A stretch of 22,968 nucleotides of DNA from Desulfobacterales bacterium (GCA_030621655.1 JAUXHH010000006.1:1-22968), one strand, 5' to 3'; positions 7,066 to 14,954 are shown, counted from the stretch's first letter. Numbers and translations: made by a program. Notes: generated from the letters alone by a model not told the origin.

Positions 7066-8487
7066 ATGAAAACTAACCATCTTGTCACAAGTCTATTGAT
7101 ATTGATCCTATCTTTTGCCCTATCAGGCTGCGCAGGTATGTCTACAAAAAGCACTTCAGACCTTTCCTGTACATCAGTGGATTTAAATGCGATGATTAAT
7201 AGCGGGGATTATCAAAAAAAGACCGATAATTTTATCATTATCCAGGATGCCACTTTCTCAATGAATGATAAAGCAGAAATGAATTCCCCCTCAAGTCCTT
7301 CAAAACTAGCGCTCTCAAAGGGTCTGATCAGATGCCTGAACAATTCCCTTCCTGAAAATTTCGACGTTAAAGCAGGGCTGCGAATTTTCGGGTCTCTTTC
7401 TTCTGCAAATGGCCTTGTCTATGGAATGAGCCATTATTCAAAGGCCGGCTTGGAAGATGGAGTTCTTGCTGTGAAAGCATATGATGCCACCATGGCAGAT
7501 CTCGAAAATCCCATCGGCGACGCCATCATCAATGACCTTAAACAGGTGTCAGGCAGAACAGCAATCATTATATTCAGTGATGGAGACATATCCAAGAAGA
7601 ATGATCCAGTGGCAGCCGCAGCTGCAATGAAAAAGATGTATGGTGAAAATGTCTGCATCTATACTGTCCTCATAGGCTATGATCCGGTTGGTAAAACGAC
7701 TATGGAAGCGATTGCAGCTCAGGGAGGGTGCGGTTTTGCCACCCAGGCAAACAACCTCTATATGAGACCCCTTACGGAATGCAATACGGTGAATGTCGGC
7801 AAAGGCATGGGTGACTTTGTAGCCCGTGTTTTTCTTGAAATGGACGATGACAGAGACGGAGTTGGCAACAGCATTGACCAATGCCCGAACACTCCTATAG
7901 GTGTAACGGTCGACGCGGTTGGTTGTCCGTTAGACAGTGACGGGGATGGTGTCCCTGATTACCGTGACAACTGCCCGGACACTCCTGCAGGTGTAAAGGT
8001 TGACGAAGTGGGCTGCCCATTACCGGATATAGACAGTGACGGAGATGGTGTCCTTGACAGCAGTGACAGATGCCCGGACACCCCTAAAGGTATAAAGGTT
8101 GATGAAGTGGGTTGTCCGATACCTCTTGTAGAGAAAGTCACAGTCACCCTTCTTGTTGGGTTTGATTTTGATAAGACTGATGTTAAAGCACAATATAAGG
8201 TAGATCTTGAAAAGGTGGCAAACCTCCTTAAGGCATACACTAAAATCAATGTTGAACTTGAAGGCCATACAGACAGTACAGGTAATGATGAATACAACAT
8301 GAATCTTTCCACGCGAAGAGCCGAAAATGTCAAGAAAGAGCTTGTAGAAAAATTCAACATTGATGCTTCAAGGATATCAACCAGCGGCTTTGGTGAATCT
8401 AAACCAGTTGACACCAATGACACGGAAGAAGGAAGGCAGAACAATCGCAGGGTTGTGGCACAAATCGAAGCTATGATAGACAAATAA
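7066..8487 (+). CDS. VWA domain / TSP3-repeat / OmpA-family lipoprotein
   Basis: A 473-residue outer-membrane lipoprotein candidate. The signal peptide ends in the lipobox L-S-G-C (Cys22). A von Willebrand factor A-like domain spans about 52-255, with strand 'FIIIQDATFSM' and 'AIIIFSDGD'. Three thrombospondin type-3 calcium-binding repeats follow (about 260-352; D-x-D-x-D-G motifs and paired CP). The C-terminal OmpA domain (about 358-470) carries the peptidoglycan-binding pair Asp403 and Arg418. The MIDAS metal site is degenerate: DATFS instead of DxSxS, and Asn where the paralogue at 8724 has the MIDAS Thr. Strong ribosome binding site AAGGAGGG (7056-7063). It is transcribed alone: 142 bases follow the upstream gene and a terminator follows at 8510. 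It probably tethers the cell wall to the outer membrane while its VWA domain contacts a partner (inference). Confidence 0.85.
   Translation: MKTNHLVTSLLILILSFALSGCAGMSTKSTSDLSCTSVDLNAMINSGDYQKKTDNFIIIQDATFSMNDKAEMNSPSSPSKLALSKGLIRCLNNSLPENFDVKAGLRIFGSLSSANGLVYGMSHYSKAGLEDGVLAVKAYDATMADLENPIGDAIINDLKQVSGRTAIIIFSDGDISKKNDPVAAAAAMKKMYGENVCIYTVLIGYDPVGKTTMEAIAAQGGCGFATQANNLYMRPLTECNTVNVGKGMGDFVARVFLEMDDDRDGVGNSIDQCPNTPIGVTVDAVGCPLDSDGDGVPDYRDNCPDTPAGVKVDEVGCPLPDIDSDGDGVLDSSDRCPDTPKGIKVDEVGCPIPLVEKVTVTLLVGFDFDKTDVKAQYKVDLEKVANLLKAYTKINVELEGHTDSTGNDEYNMNLSTRRAENVKKELVEKFNIDASRISTSGFGESKPVDTNDTEEGRQNNRRVVAQIEAMIDK
7843..8121 (+). repeat. three thrombospondin type-3 repeats within the lipoprotein gene
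   Basis: Each ~33-residue unit reads D-x-D-x-D-G-V ... C-P-(N/D)-T-P-x-G-(V/I)-x-V-D-x-V-G-C-P. The second and third units are nearly identical in protein and close in DNA, which indicates recent tandem expansion. Such repeats bind calcium and make a stiff spacer between the VWA and OmpA domains. Confidence 0.85.
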
Positions 8488-8509
8488 TTAATCTTTATTA
8501 CTACAATAC

Positions 8510-8545
8510 AAAAAAGGGTGGTTAGATAATAACCACCCTTTTTTT
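8510..8545 (+). terminator. intrinsic terminator after the first VWA-OmpA gene
   Basis: Perfect 9-bp stem GGGTGGTTA / TAACCACCC with loop GATAA, extended by A/T pairs and followed by seven T. It begins 22 bases after the stop codon. Confidence 0.92.
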
Positions 8546-8648
8546 CGTGACAAACTACAGAGGTTTTATTAGAGAATCATTGATAAGCGATTCAAATATT
8601 ACAATTAAGTTCGTCATATAAGTCTTTTCGAGTTTATTTGTTCCAGAT

Positions 8649-8663
8649 AACTTGTTACAAGTT
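8649..8663. promoter_or_regulatory. 15-bp palindrome upstream of the second VWA-OmpA gene
   Basis: AACTTGTTACAAGTT is a perfect 7-1-7 inverted repeat, 61 bases upstream of the ATG at 8724. A second, weaker inverted repeat GTTCT-N9-AGAAC (8661-8679) overlaps its right arm. The size and symmetry suit a dimeric repressor or activator, but I cannot name the regulator and found no clear -35/-10 pair nearby. Confidence 0.4.
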
Positions 8664-8723
8664 CTTGTTTATTGAGAACAATTCATGCATCTTAAATTTT
8701 AACAATAAAATATAGGAGGGAAC

Positions 8724-9884
8724 ATGAAAACAAAAAACCTTGTTGTAAATCTATTGGTGCTGGTCCTCGCGTTAGTTCTGTCAGGCTGTGCAGGTAAGTC
8801 CATGGGTCCTGCAGATACTGGCTGTACAAACAATAATATAAACTCCATGCTCAAGAGCGGTGATTATCAGAAAAAGATTGACAGCTTTCTGATCATCCAG
8901 GATGCCTCGTCCTCAATGAGCGAAAGAGCAGCTGGCACAACAGCCTCCTATGAATCAAAACTGGCTCAATCCAAGGATCTAGTGAGATGCCTCAACGATA
9001 CCCTTCCCGATAATTTTGATGTGAATGCAGGTCTGCGTGGTCTCGGCCCGTTCCATTCTGAAAAAGGTCTTATTTACGGTATGACAGGCTACACAAAAGC
9101 TGGCCTGGATAGTGCAATTCTTTCCATAGGCGGAACAGGTGGTATAACGCCGATGGCCAATTCTCTCATCCACGGGTCATACGATTTGTTGGATAAACCT
9201 GGGAAAAAAGCAGTTATTATATTTAGTGACGGCGTCAATACTGATGCAGCCAGTCCTGCGGCCGCTGCTGCTTCAATGAAAGAGATGCACGGCAACAATA
9301 TATGCATATATACTGTCCTTCTTGGTGATGACCCCAAGGGTAAAGTTGTCATGGAACAAATTGCTGCTGCAGGTAAATGCGGTTTTGCCATTGATGGCAG
9401 CGCTATTAGTAGTGAAGAGACATTTTATTTAGGTGATGCACAGGGAATGGACAAATTTGTCACGGAGGTATTTCTTGCAAAAGTCATAAAAAAACCGGCA
9501 CCGGTTATGAAAAAACCGGCACCAGTTATGAAAAAACCGGTAGAGAAAATAACAATGACACTGTACTTTGAGTTTGATTTTGATAAGGCTGTGGTCCGGC
9601 CCGAATACCATGACGATGCTACAAAGATTGCTGATTCCATGAATAAATATCCCGAAGCTAATCTCCTGTTGGAAGGTCATACCGACGAAATAGGCACTGA
9701 AGAATACAACATGACTCTTTCCAGGCGGAGAGCAAATAATGTTAAGATGTACCTTGTTGAAAAGTTCAATGTTGACGCTTCAAGAATTTCAACTGTCGGG
9801 TATGGTAAATCCAATCCTATTGCATCCAATGATACGGACGCCGGCAGGCAAAGGAACCGCAGGGTTGTTGCCAATATTGAATAA
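8724..9884 (+). CDS. VWA domain / OmpA-family lipoprotein (paralogue)
   Basis: A 386-residue paralogue of the gene at 7066, aligning along the signal peptide, VWA and OmpA regions. Lipobox L-S-G-C (Cys22). The VWA domain (about 53-250) has an intact MIDAS: D60-A-S-S-S64, Thr142 in GGITPM, and Asp169 in FSDG. In place of the calcium-binding TSP3 repeats it has a short Lys/Pro linker made of two KKPAPVM units plus a partial third (about 257-274). The OmpA domain (about 276-386) keeps the peptidoglycan ligands Asp321 and Arg336. Ribosome binding site TAGGAGGG lies just upstream. It is its own transcription unit between terminators. The intact MIDAS suggests metal-dependent ligand binding, and the shorter linker would hold the VWA domain closer to the cell wall (inference). 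Confidence 0.87.
   Translation: MKTKNLVVNLLVLVLALVLSGCAGKSMGPADTGCTNNNINSMLKSGDYQKKIDSFLIIQDASSSMSERAAGTTASYESKLAQSKDLVRCLNDTLPDNFDVNAGLRGLGPFHSEKGLIYGMTGYTKAGLDSAILSIGGTGGITPMANSLIHGSYDLLDKPGKKAVIIFSDGVNTDAASPAAAAASMKEMHGNNICIYTVLLGDDPKGKVVMEQIAAAGKCGFAIDGSAISSEETFYLGDAQGMDKFVTEVFLAKVIKKPAPVMKKPAPVMKKPVEKITMTLYFEFDFDKAVVRPEYHDDATKIADSMNKYPEANLLLEGHTDEIGTEEYNMTLSRRRANNVKMYLVEKFNVDASRISTVGYGKSNPIASNDTDAGRQRNRRVVANIE
9489..9539 (+). repeat. 21-bp tandem repeat encoding KKPAPVM
   Basis: Two complete in-frame 21-bp units (9489-9509 and 9510-9530), differing at one third-codon base, and a partial third (9531-9539). They encode the Lys/Pro linker between the VWA and OmpA domains. The unit length can vary by slippage without breaking the frame. 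Confidence 0.85.
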
Positions 9885-9911
9885 ACTGTTCATAATAACA
9901 CCTATTTCATC

Positions 9912-9944
9912 AAAGGGCGGTTAAGTATATTAACCGCCCTTTTT
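9912..9944 (+). terminator. intrinsic terminator after the second VWA-OmpA gene
   Basis: Perfect 10-bp stem GGGCGGTTAA / TTAACCGCCC with loop GTATA, followed by five T. It closely resembles the terminator at 8510-8545, which fits duplication of the gene together with its terminator. Confidence 0.92.
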
Positions 9945-10065
9945 CTGTTCTGCACAGTACGGATAATCACCTGACGACTGTTACTCAGCTGAAAGATTTT
10001 TTTCTATACCTTCCTATTTTCGCATCATGACTTATTATTTATGATGAATGATAAATGATTAACTA

Positions 10066-11502
10066 ATGAATTCAGTGAGAATCAGATTGCGAAAATCCAC
10101 ACTTTTATCCACAATAGTGCTTTTTATATTTATTCTGTTTTTGTGCAATCTCCCGGTTTTCCTCGCTGCTGGTGAGCTTAAAGTGTTACTGGAAGGGGAA
10201 ACACTATCAGTGACAGCTGAAAAGGTACCGTTGCAAGTTATTCTCCTTAAGCTGGCCAGAGACGGCGTGATTGTCAAAATAGACCCCCGGATTAACCCCC
10301 TCATTACAACCAACTTCAAAAATCGCCCTGTAGACCAGGCTCTTGAAACGATATTCAAACCTGCCAGTTATTCTTTACTTTGGGAAGCCCGTTCTGACAG
10401 TGCTGGGAAAAATGCCCTACAGTTAACAGAGATCCAGGTTTTCAAATCTGAACGAAAACACCTGATGAAACCCCTGGTGCCAAAACGAACTTTGAACATT
10501 ACGAAAAACAGTGAAGGGATTTTCTATGTTGAGAACGAAATTATTCTCTATCTAAACCTCGGTGTAAATCTTCAGGAACTTGAAAAATTAATTAAGGCCT
10601 TTGATGCAACGCTTTTTTATAGCAGCCTTCCCGGCCCTGCAAAAATTCTGCTCCCGTCAAATTCCGATGTTTTCGCCATTGCCCGGGAAATTAAAAACAA
10701 GCTAAATATAGACGTATCACAACCCAATTATGCCTATCCCCTCGACCCCCCGGTTGTTCAACTGATTGGTTCAAATCAGATAAGTATTGATCCGAATTTA
10801 TATGTTCCCACTGACAATAATGTTCCCATAGCAATTCTTGATAGCGGTTTGGCTGACAATGTTGAACTGGAAAAATTTGTCATGTCTTCTTTTGATGTCA
10901 TGAATCCTGAGGCTTCAATTACGGATACGCTCGGACATGGCACACAAATGGCGTATATTGCATCTGGAATAGTGAAGCCCTATGGTTCTGTTGCCGGAGA
11001 TATGTCATATATGCCCATCATTCCGATACGGGCATTTGACAATAATGGCTATACAACTGATTTCAATATACTGAGCTCCATTAATTTTGCCCTGGCAAAC
11101 AACGCCAAGGTCATGAGTCTCAGCTGGGGAAGTGAAACCAGAAGTAATTTTATGGAAAAAGCATTTGAATATGCCAAGGCGCAGGGCCTTGTGATAGTTG
11201 CATCAGCCGGTAACAATCCAACCGGCAACCCTGTTTATCCTGCTGCCTACCCTTCTGTCATTGGAGTTGGTGCCTTGGGTCCCCATGGTAAAACCTGGGA
11301 AAATTCAAATTACGGTGATTTTGTTACGCTTTACGCCCCAGGATTTGCTGACCTGCCTGTTGGCTATAACGGAGAACCTGGAATGTATGCCGGCACTTCA
11401 ATATCAGCTGCCCTTGTAGCCAACAGCATAGCCAGTTATCTGTCCGAAAATCCTGCTGCCACTTCGCAGGAAATCAGAGAGTATCTTGATAAAAAATATT
11501 AG
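10066..11502 (+). CDS. secreted subtilisin-like (S8) protease with N-terminal STN-like domain
   Basis: A 478-residue exported protein. A signal peptide or membrane anchor (about 11-35) is followed by a segment resembling the STN (secretin/TonB short N-terminal) domain at about 46-107: 'LSVTAEKVPLQVILLKLARD...' then 'RPVDQALETIFKPASYSLLW'. Residues about 145-225 look like a subtilase propeptide ending in QPNYAYPLDP. The S8 catalytic domain (about 250-478) has the full triad: Asp259 (AILDSG), His291 (GHGT) and Ser445 (AGTSISAA), plus oxyanion Asn383 (SAGN). It is therefore probably an active serine endopeptidase matured by propeptide cleavage. No ribosome binding site is evident before ATG 10066. 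It lies 181 bases after the second VWA-OmpA gene, behind a terminator, so it has its own promoter. STN domains usually mediate contacts in outer-membrane secretins and receptors; here the domain may localise the protease (inference). Confidence 0.83.
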   Translation: MNSVRIRLRKSTLLSTIVLFIFILFLCNLPVFLAAGELKVLLEGETLSVTAEKVPLQVILLKLARDGVIVKIDPRINPLITTNFKNRPVDQALETIFKPASYSLLWEARSDSAGKNALQLTEIQVFKSERKHLMKPLVPKRTLNITKNSEGIFYVENEIILYLNLGVNLQELEKLIKAFDATLFYSSLPGPAKILLPSNSDVFAIAREIKNKLNIDVSQPNYAYPLDPPVVQLIGSNQISIDPNLYVPTDNNVPIAILDSGLADNVELEKFVMSSFDVMNPEASITDTLGHGTQMAYIASGIVKPYGSVAGDMSYMPIIPIRAFDNNGYTTDFNILSSINFALANNAKVMSLSWGSETRSNFMEKAFEYAKAQGLVIVASAGNNPTGNPVYPAAYPSVIGVGALGPHGKTWENSNYGDFVTLYAPGFADLPVGYNGEPGMYAGTSISAALVANSIASYLSENPAATSQEIREYLDKKY

Positions 11503-11568
11503 CCTGAATTAACCGGGATAGAAGCTCTCAGTCTCCACCATCCTTGAACATAGGATTTTTATACGCTT

Positions 11569-12432
11569 ATGAATTGGTTTTTTCTGTCTATTGTTACAGC
11601 TATATCCATTGCTGCCAGGGATGTATCAATAAAAACCTATGAAGATCTGCAGCCTATGGAAATTGCGGTTCTTGAACTTTTCTGGGCCTTGCCTCTTCTG
11701 TTGATTGGATGTTTTTTCGTCGAAATTCCTCCACTGGATCGAATCTTCTGGTGGAATTTCATACTTTCGATTCCCATTAATATTCTTGCCTATATTCTGT
11801 ATCTTTATGCCATAAAAATTTCCCCGATTTCCCTGTCAGTGCCGTTTCTGGCTTTTACCCCTGCTTTCATGATCTTAACGGGGTTTTTTATCCTTGGGGA
11901 ATCCATAAACCATTGGGGCGGTATTGGCATTGGCCTTATTATAATGGGCGGATATATTTTACACTTTAAGAAAGCCCAACTAAACCTGATGGGACCATTT
12001 ATTGCTTTTTTGCATGAGAAAGGCTCCTGGTTCATGCTCATTGTCGCTGTTCTGTTTGCCTTTGCTGCAGTTATTGGCAAGAAGGCCATGCTCCATTCGT
12101 CGCCGTTATTCTTTTCATACTATTTCTTCCTGGTTTTTAATATTATAGTGCTCGTCGGTTTACTGGTAACCCGCAAAGATAACTGGCATAAAATCCTGCG
12201 CCAATCCCCAAAGGGAATATGGCTCGGCTGTTTACTCATGGTTCACATCAGTTTTCATTCTCTGGCCATTTCCGTGTCCACCGCTGCATATATGGTAGCT
12301 GTCAAAAGAAGCAGCATACTGTTCAGTGTTCTCTTAAGCTGGTTTCTTTTCAAAGAAGCAGATTTTAAATACCGTGGATTTGGCACCCTGCTTATGTTCA
12401 TCGGAATGCTTTTCATAATGTTATTGGGGTAG
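11569..12432 (+). CDS. EamA/DMT superfamily transporter
   Basis: A 287-residue, very hydrophobic protein with about ten membrane helices in two halves, the classic drug/metabolite transporter layout. EamA-like signatures are the '...YLYAIKISPISLSVPFLAF-TPAF' stretch near residues 78-102 with 'GESI..WGGIGIGLIIMGGYIL' after it, and the second-half counterpart ending 'FKEADFKYRGFGTLLMFIGM'. It would export or import a small metabolite across the inner membrane; the substrate cannot be read from sequence. It starts 66 bases after the protease gene. AGGA lies about 14 bases before the ATG, so initiation looks weak. It may be co-transcribed with the protease, though nothing links them functionally. 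Confidence 0.85.
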   Translation: MNWFFLSIVTAISIAARDVSIKTYEDLQPMEIAVLELFWALPLLLIGCFFVEIPPLDRIFWWNFILSIPINILAYILYLYAIKISPISLSVPFLAFTPAFMILTGFFILGESINHWGGIGIGLIIMGGYILHFKKAQLNLMGPFIAFLHEKGSWFMLIVAVLFAFAAVIGKKAMLHSSPLFFSYYFFLVFNIIVLVGLLVTRKDNWHKILRQSPKGIWLGCLLMVHISFHSLAISVSTAAYMVAVKRSSILFSVLLSWFLFKEADFKYRGFGTLLMFIGMLFIMLLG

Positions 12433-12551
12433 AAAAATGAAAACTTCTTTCACGCTATTTCCGCTCTTTCAAAAAACTTCCAAAAGTTGAATTAAAAAAA
12501 ATTGGCCTGCAAAATCCCTCTGCATCCGGGTTTATAAAATTTCAACATGAC

Positions 12552-12567
12552 ACACAACATATTGTGG
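12552..12567 (+). promoter_or_regulatory. NrdR box 1
   Basis: ACACAACATATTGTGG matches the NrdR operator consensus (acaCwAtATaTwGtgt) at 14 of 16 positions by my alignment; the core CACAA-CATA-TTGTG is palindromic. It sits just upstream of the -35 element of the nrdJ promoter, where NrdR, the ATP/dATP-sensing repressor of ribonucleotide reductase genes, would bind. Confidence 0.72.
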
Positions 12568-12578
12568 TGTCTTTTCCT

Positions 12579-12607
12579 TTGACACACAAGCTGGTTTATT
12601 ATATATT
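12579..12607 (+). promoter_or_regulatory. sigma-70 promoter for nrdJ
   Basis: A perfect -35 TTGACA (12579-12584), a 17-bp spacer and TATATT (12602-12607, 5 of 6 matches to TATAAT). The predicted transcription start is near 12614. Confidence 0.65.
12584..12599 (+). promoter_or_regulatory. degenerate NrdR box 2
   Basis: ACACAAGCTGGTTTAT keeps the left half-site ACACAA but diverges on the right (10 of 16 to consensus). It begins exactly 32 bp after box 1, about three helical turns, the spacing known for paired NrdR boxes, and lies in the promoter spacer. The spacing is the main reason to call it. Confidence 0.5.
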
Positions 12608-12770
12608 TTCATTTCCTGATTCATTCAAGAGTTTACTCAGCTCTCTGAAGAATAATAATTTTATCAGTAAATCTATACAGTTGTGAGTTTTCCTGTATTT
12701 TTTTATCTCAATAAATTTCACTTAATTATCCAATATCACATCAATTTTTCTACTGTAAGGAGTCTGGAGA

Positions 12771-14954
12771 ATGAAATTACCGATTAACCGTGAAGATGCC
12801 GTCAAGGAATGGGACAGGTTTGAAGATTATCTGGTGCGAGAGAGATATGCTATCAGGGATCCTAAATCAGGAAAACCTGTAGAAAAAAATCTTGCCGAAG
12901 TCTTAAAGCGGGCCAGTAAAGAATTTTCATACCCGGGAACAGGTAAAGCCCTGGTAAATCTCCAGTTTATTACTGCCACACCTTTTTTGATGAATGGCGG
13001 CAATCCCCACACACAACGCAAAGGTTATTATTCCTGTTACCCGCTTGGCAGTGTTGAAGACTCCACCGAGGCCATATTTAATATGGAACGCGACCTGGTT
13101 ACCATTTTTCAGCATTCGGGCGGCGGTGGTATTGATGTTTCAGATATCCGGCCAAAAGGTTCACCGGTTGACAAAGGTCAGGGAACAGCCTCAGGCCCTG
13201 TGTCCTTTGCCAAGGGTTACTCACACCTTTCAGCCAGGATCAGCCAGGGTGGCAAAAGGCGTGGAGCCCTGATGATCCAGGCTGACTGGGACATAAAAGA
13301 CATCAAGGAACTCGTAACTTTTAAAGGTGACAATCCAGGCATCTACACCGGTTGTAATGTATCTGTTAATGTGACCAATGATAAATTCTGGGAAAATGAA
13401 GAATTGATCCAGATGATAGCCGAGTATATCTGGAAATCAGGCGATCCGGGCCTTCTTTTTACCCAAAAGAGTATTGAGAACACCCCGGTGCTCAAAAAAC
13501 ATAACCCGGTCTACTCAAACCCCTGTGGTGAATATCTGTCCACAAAGGACACGGCGTGCAACCTTCTGACCGTTAACCTGCAGAAATGCCTGAGTGACAA
13601 ATTTCCCGATTTTCTCAATAAAGTCTATGAGAATGCAAAACTTGCAGCAATAGCCGGCAATGAGATTCTCGACATGGGTGGTTTCCCGCCAATTGAGCGT
13701 ATTAAGGAAAACACCCTGAAATTCAGGCCCATCGGAATCGGCTTTACAGGCTTGCAGCATGCCATGAATCACTATGATATTTCCTATGCTGACGAACATG
13801 AGGCACCAAAATTTGCCAAGGCAACCCAGCTTGCCCTCATGCTCGGTTCCATGCAGGGCAGCCTTGATTATGCTGACTACTACAAGAAAAAAACAGGCCA
13901 GAAACTCGAAGTCCGGGAATGGGACCTTGATTATACCAAGAATATTGCCAAAGAAGCCAAGGCATTTGCCAACCAGCTTCCGAGAAAGGCAACCTGGCAG
14001 AAACATATAAAAAGGATTTTTGACACGGTTATGAAACAAGGGGGTCTCTTTAATTCCGTAACAACTTCCCAGGCGCCCACCGGCTCCATTTCTCAGTTGA
14101 TGCAGGTTGCATGTACGGGTGTGGAGCCCTATTTTTCTATGATACAGTCACGCAGGGTAAAGGATGCTGACGGCTCCTGGAAGGAGTTCACCCTGGTACC
14201 CAAGGAATTCTACGATTATGATGAAAACAAACTTGACTGGGTTGAAAGCCAGACAGCACATAATATAACTCCGCTTCAACAGATTCGGCTACTTGAGGCG
14301 TGTCAGACCTTTAATCATACCGCTGTTTCCAAGACCATTAACCTGCCGTCTTCAACAACAGTTGATGATATCAAGGAGATGCTGTTCGTCGCCCGCGACA
14401 GCAAACTCAAAGGCGTAACCATGTTCCGCGACTCTTCCATAACAGGAGTTCTGAGTGATTCAGCCAAGGCAGCTGAAAAACCGGGCATACCTTTCTCTGA
14501 GCTTGGAGAGCGCCGTGGCTCCACCTTCAAATTCAGCGGCCCGGCCTCTTTATATGTAACAGCAAACAAGGGTGAAAAAAATCACATCCGTGAAGTATTT
14601 ATCAATACAACAAAGTCAGGATCAACCATTCACGGCATGTGCGAATCACTTGGCCGCGTTATTTCCGTGGCCCTGCAGCATGATTACCGATTGGTCAACA
14701 AAATAGCACGGACCCTGGAGGATATATCCTCAGACTCAGTGTGGTCCAGTAGTTCCATGGGAAGAGTTTTCTCCATCCCGGCTGCCCTGGCCAAAGTGCT
14801 TGACAACTGTGCCTCGGAAATAAACGGCAAGGAAGATCCGGATCCATATGAAGAACCATCATCCTACTCTTCCTGCCCGGCCTGCGGCAAACTTACCCTG
14901 CGCCGCAGCGGCGGCTGCAGCCAGTGTGTAAGTTGCGGCTACTCGACCTGCTAA
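12771..14954 (+). CDS. nrdJ: adenosylcobalamin-dependent (class II) ribonucleotide reductase
   Basis: A 727-residue enzyme that makes deoxyribonucleotides using a B12-derived thiyl radical, so it works with or without oxygen. Active-site residues are recognisable: Cys89 (YYSCYPL) and Cys263 (TACNL) as the redox pair, and Cys252 with Glu254 in NPCGE as the radical site. The 252-to-263 spacing matches the family. Other signatures are GGGGIDVSDIRPKG, the 'APTGSIS' loop and GVEPYF. A TSCPD-type region (about 595-660) precedes a C-terminal Cys-rich tail, CPACG...CSQCVSCGYSTC, which relays electrons from thioredoxin. No N-terminal ATP-cone is visible, so overall activity control by dATP may be absent. 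Ribosome binding site AAGGAG (12757-12762). NrdR boxes upstream indicate repression when deoxynucleotide pools are high. Confidence 0.95.
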   Translation: MKLPINREDAVKEWDRFEDYLVRERYAIRDPKSGKPVEKNLAEVLKRASKEFSYPGTGKALVNLQFITATPFLMNGGNPHTQRKGYYSCYPLGSVEDSTEAIFNMERDLVTIFQHSGGGGIDVSDIRPKGSPVDKGQGTASGPVSFAKGYSHLSARISQGGKRRGALMIQADWDIKDIKELVTFKGDNPGIYTGCNVSVNVTNDKFWENEELIQMIAEYIWKSGDPGLLFTQKSIENTPVLKKHNPVYSNPCGEYLSTKDTACNLLTVNLQKCLSDKFPDFLNKVYENAKLAAIAGNEILDMGGFPPIERIKENTLKFRPIGIGFTGLQHAMNHYDISYADEHEAPKFAKATQLALMLGSMQGSLDYADYYKKKTGQKLEVREWDLDYTKNIAKEAKAFANQLPRKATWQKHIKRIFDTVMKQGGLFNSVTTSQAPTGSISQLMQVACTGVEPYFSMIQSRRVKDADGSWKEFTLVPKEFYDYDENKLDWVESQTAHNITPLQQIRLLEACQTFNHTAVSKTINLPSSTTVDDIKEMLFVARDSKLKGVTMFRDSSITGVLSDSAKAAEKPGIPFSELGERRGSTFKFSGPASLYVTANKGEKNHIREVFINTTKSGSTIHGMCESLGRVISVALQHDYRLVNKIARTLEDISSDSVWSSSSMGRVFSIPAALAKVLDNCASEINGKEDPDPYEEPSSYSSCPACGKLTLRRSGGCSQCVSCGYSTC

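Larger units (their letters stand above)
12433..12770 (+). promoter_or_regulatory. nrdJ upstream region (338 bp)
   Basis: This AT-rich gap contains the NrdR boxes and promoter listed separately. If the promoter at 12579-12607 is used, about 157 bases of leader follow before nrdJ. I looked for a cobalamin riboswitch, which would be logical before a B12-dependent enzyme, and did not see its conserved core. AAGGAG at 12757-12762 is the ribosome binding site. A 5-bp AT-rich hairpin (12475-12488) after the transporter gene is too weak to call a terminator. Confidence 0.5.

Noticed and set aside
6943..8554. CGTGACAAA shared upstream of both VWA-OmpA genes (6943-6951 and 8546-8554) as a common regulatory site
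   Set aside because: Distances to the two start codons differ (123 and 178 bases) and a single 9-mer match is weak evidence.
12475..12488. Small hairpin AACTT-CCAA-AAGTT after the EamA gene as a terminator
   Set aside because: The stem is only five mostly A/T pairs and no T-run follows.
12433..12770. Cobalamin riboswitch before the B12-dependent reductase
   Set aside because: I could not find the conserved cobalamin aptamer core; promoter and NrdR boxes explain the key part of the region.
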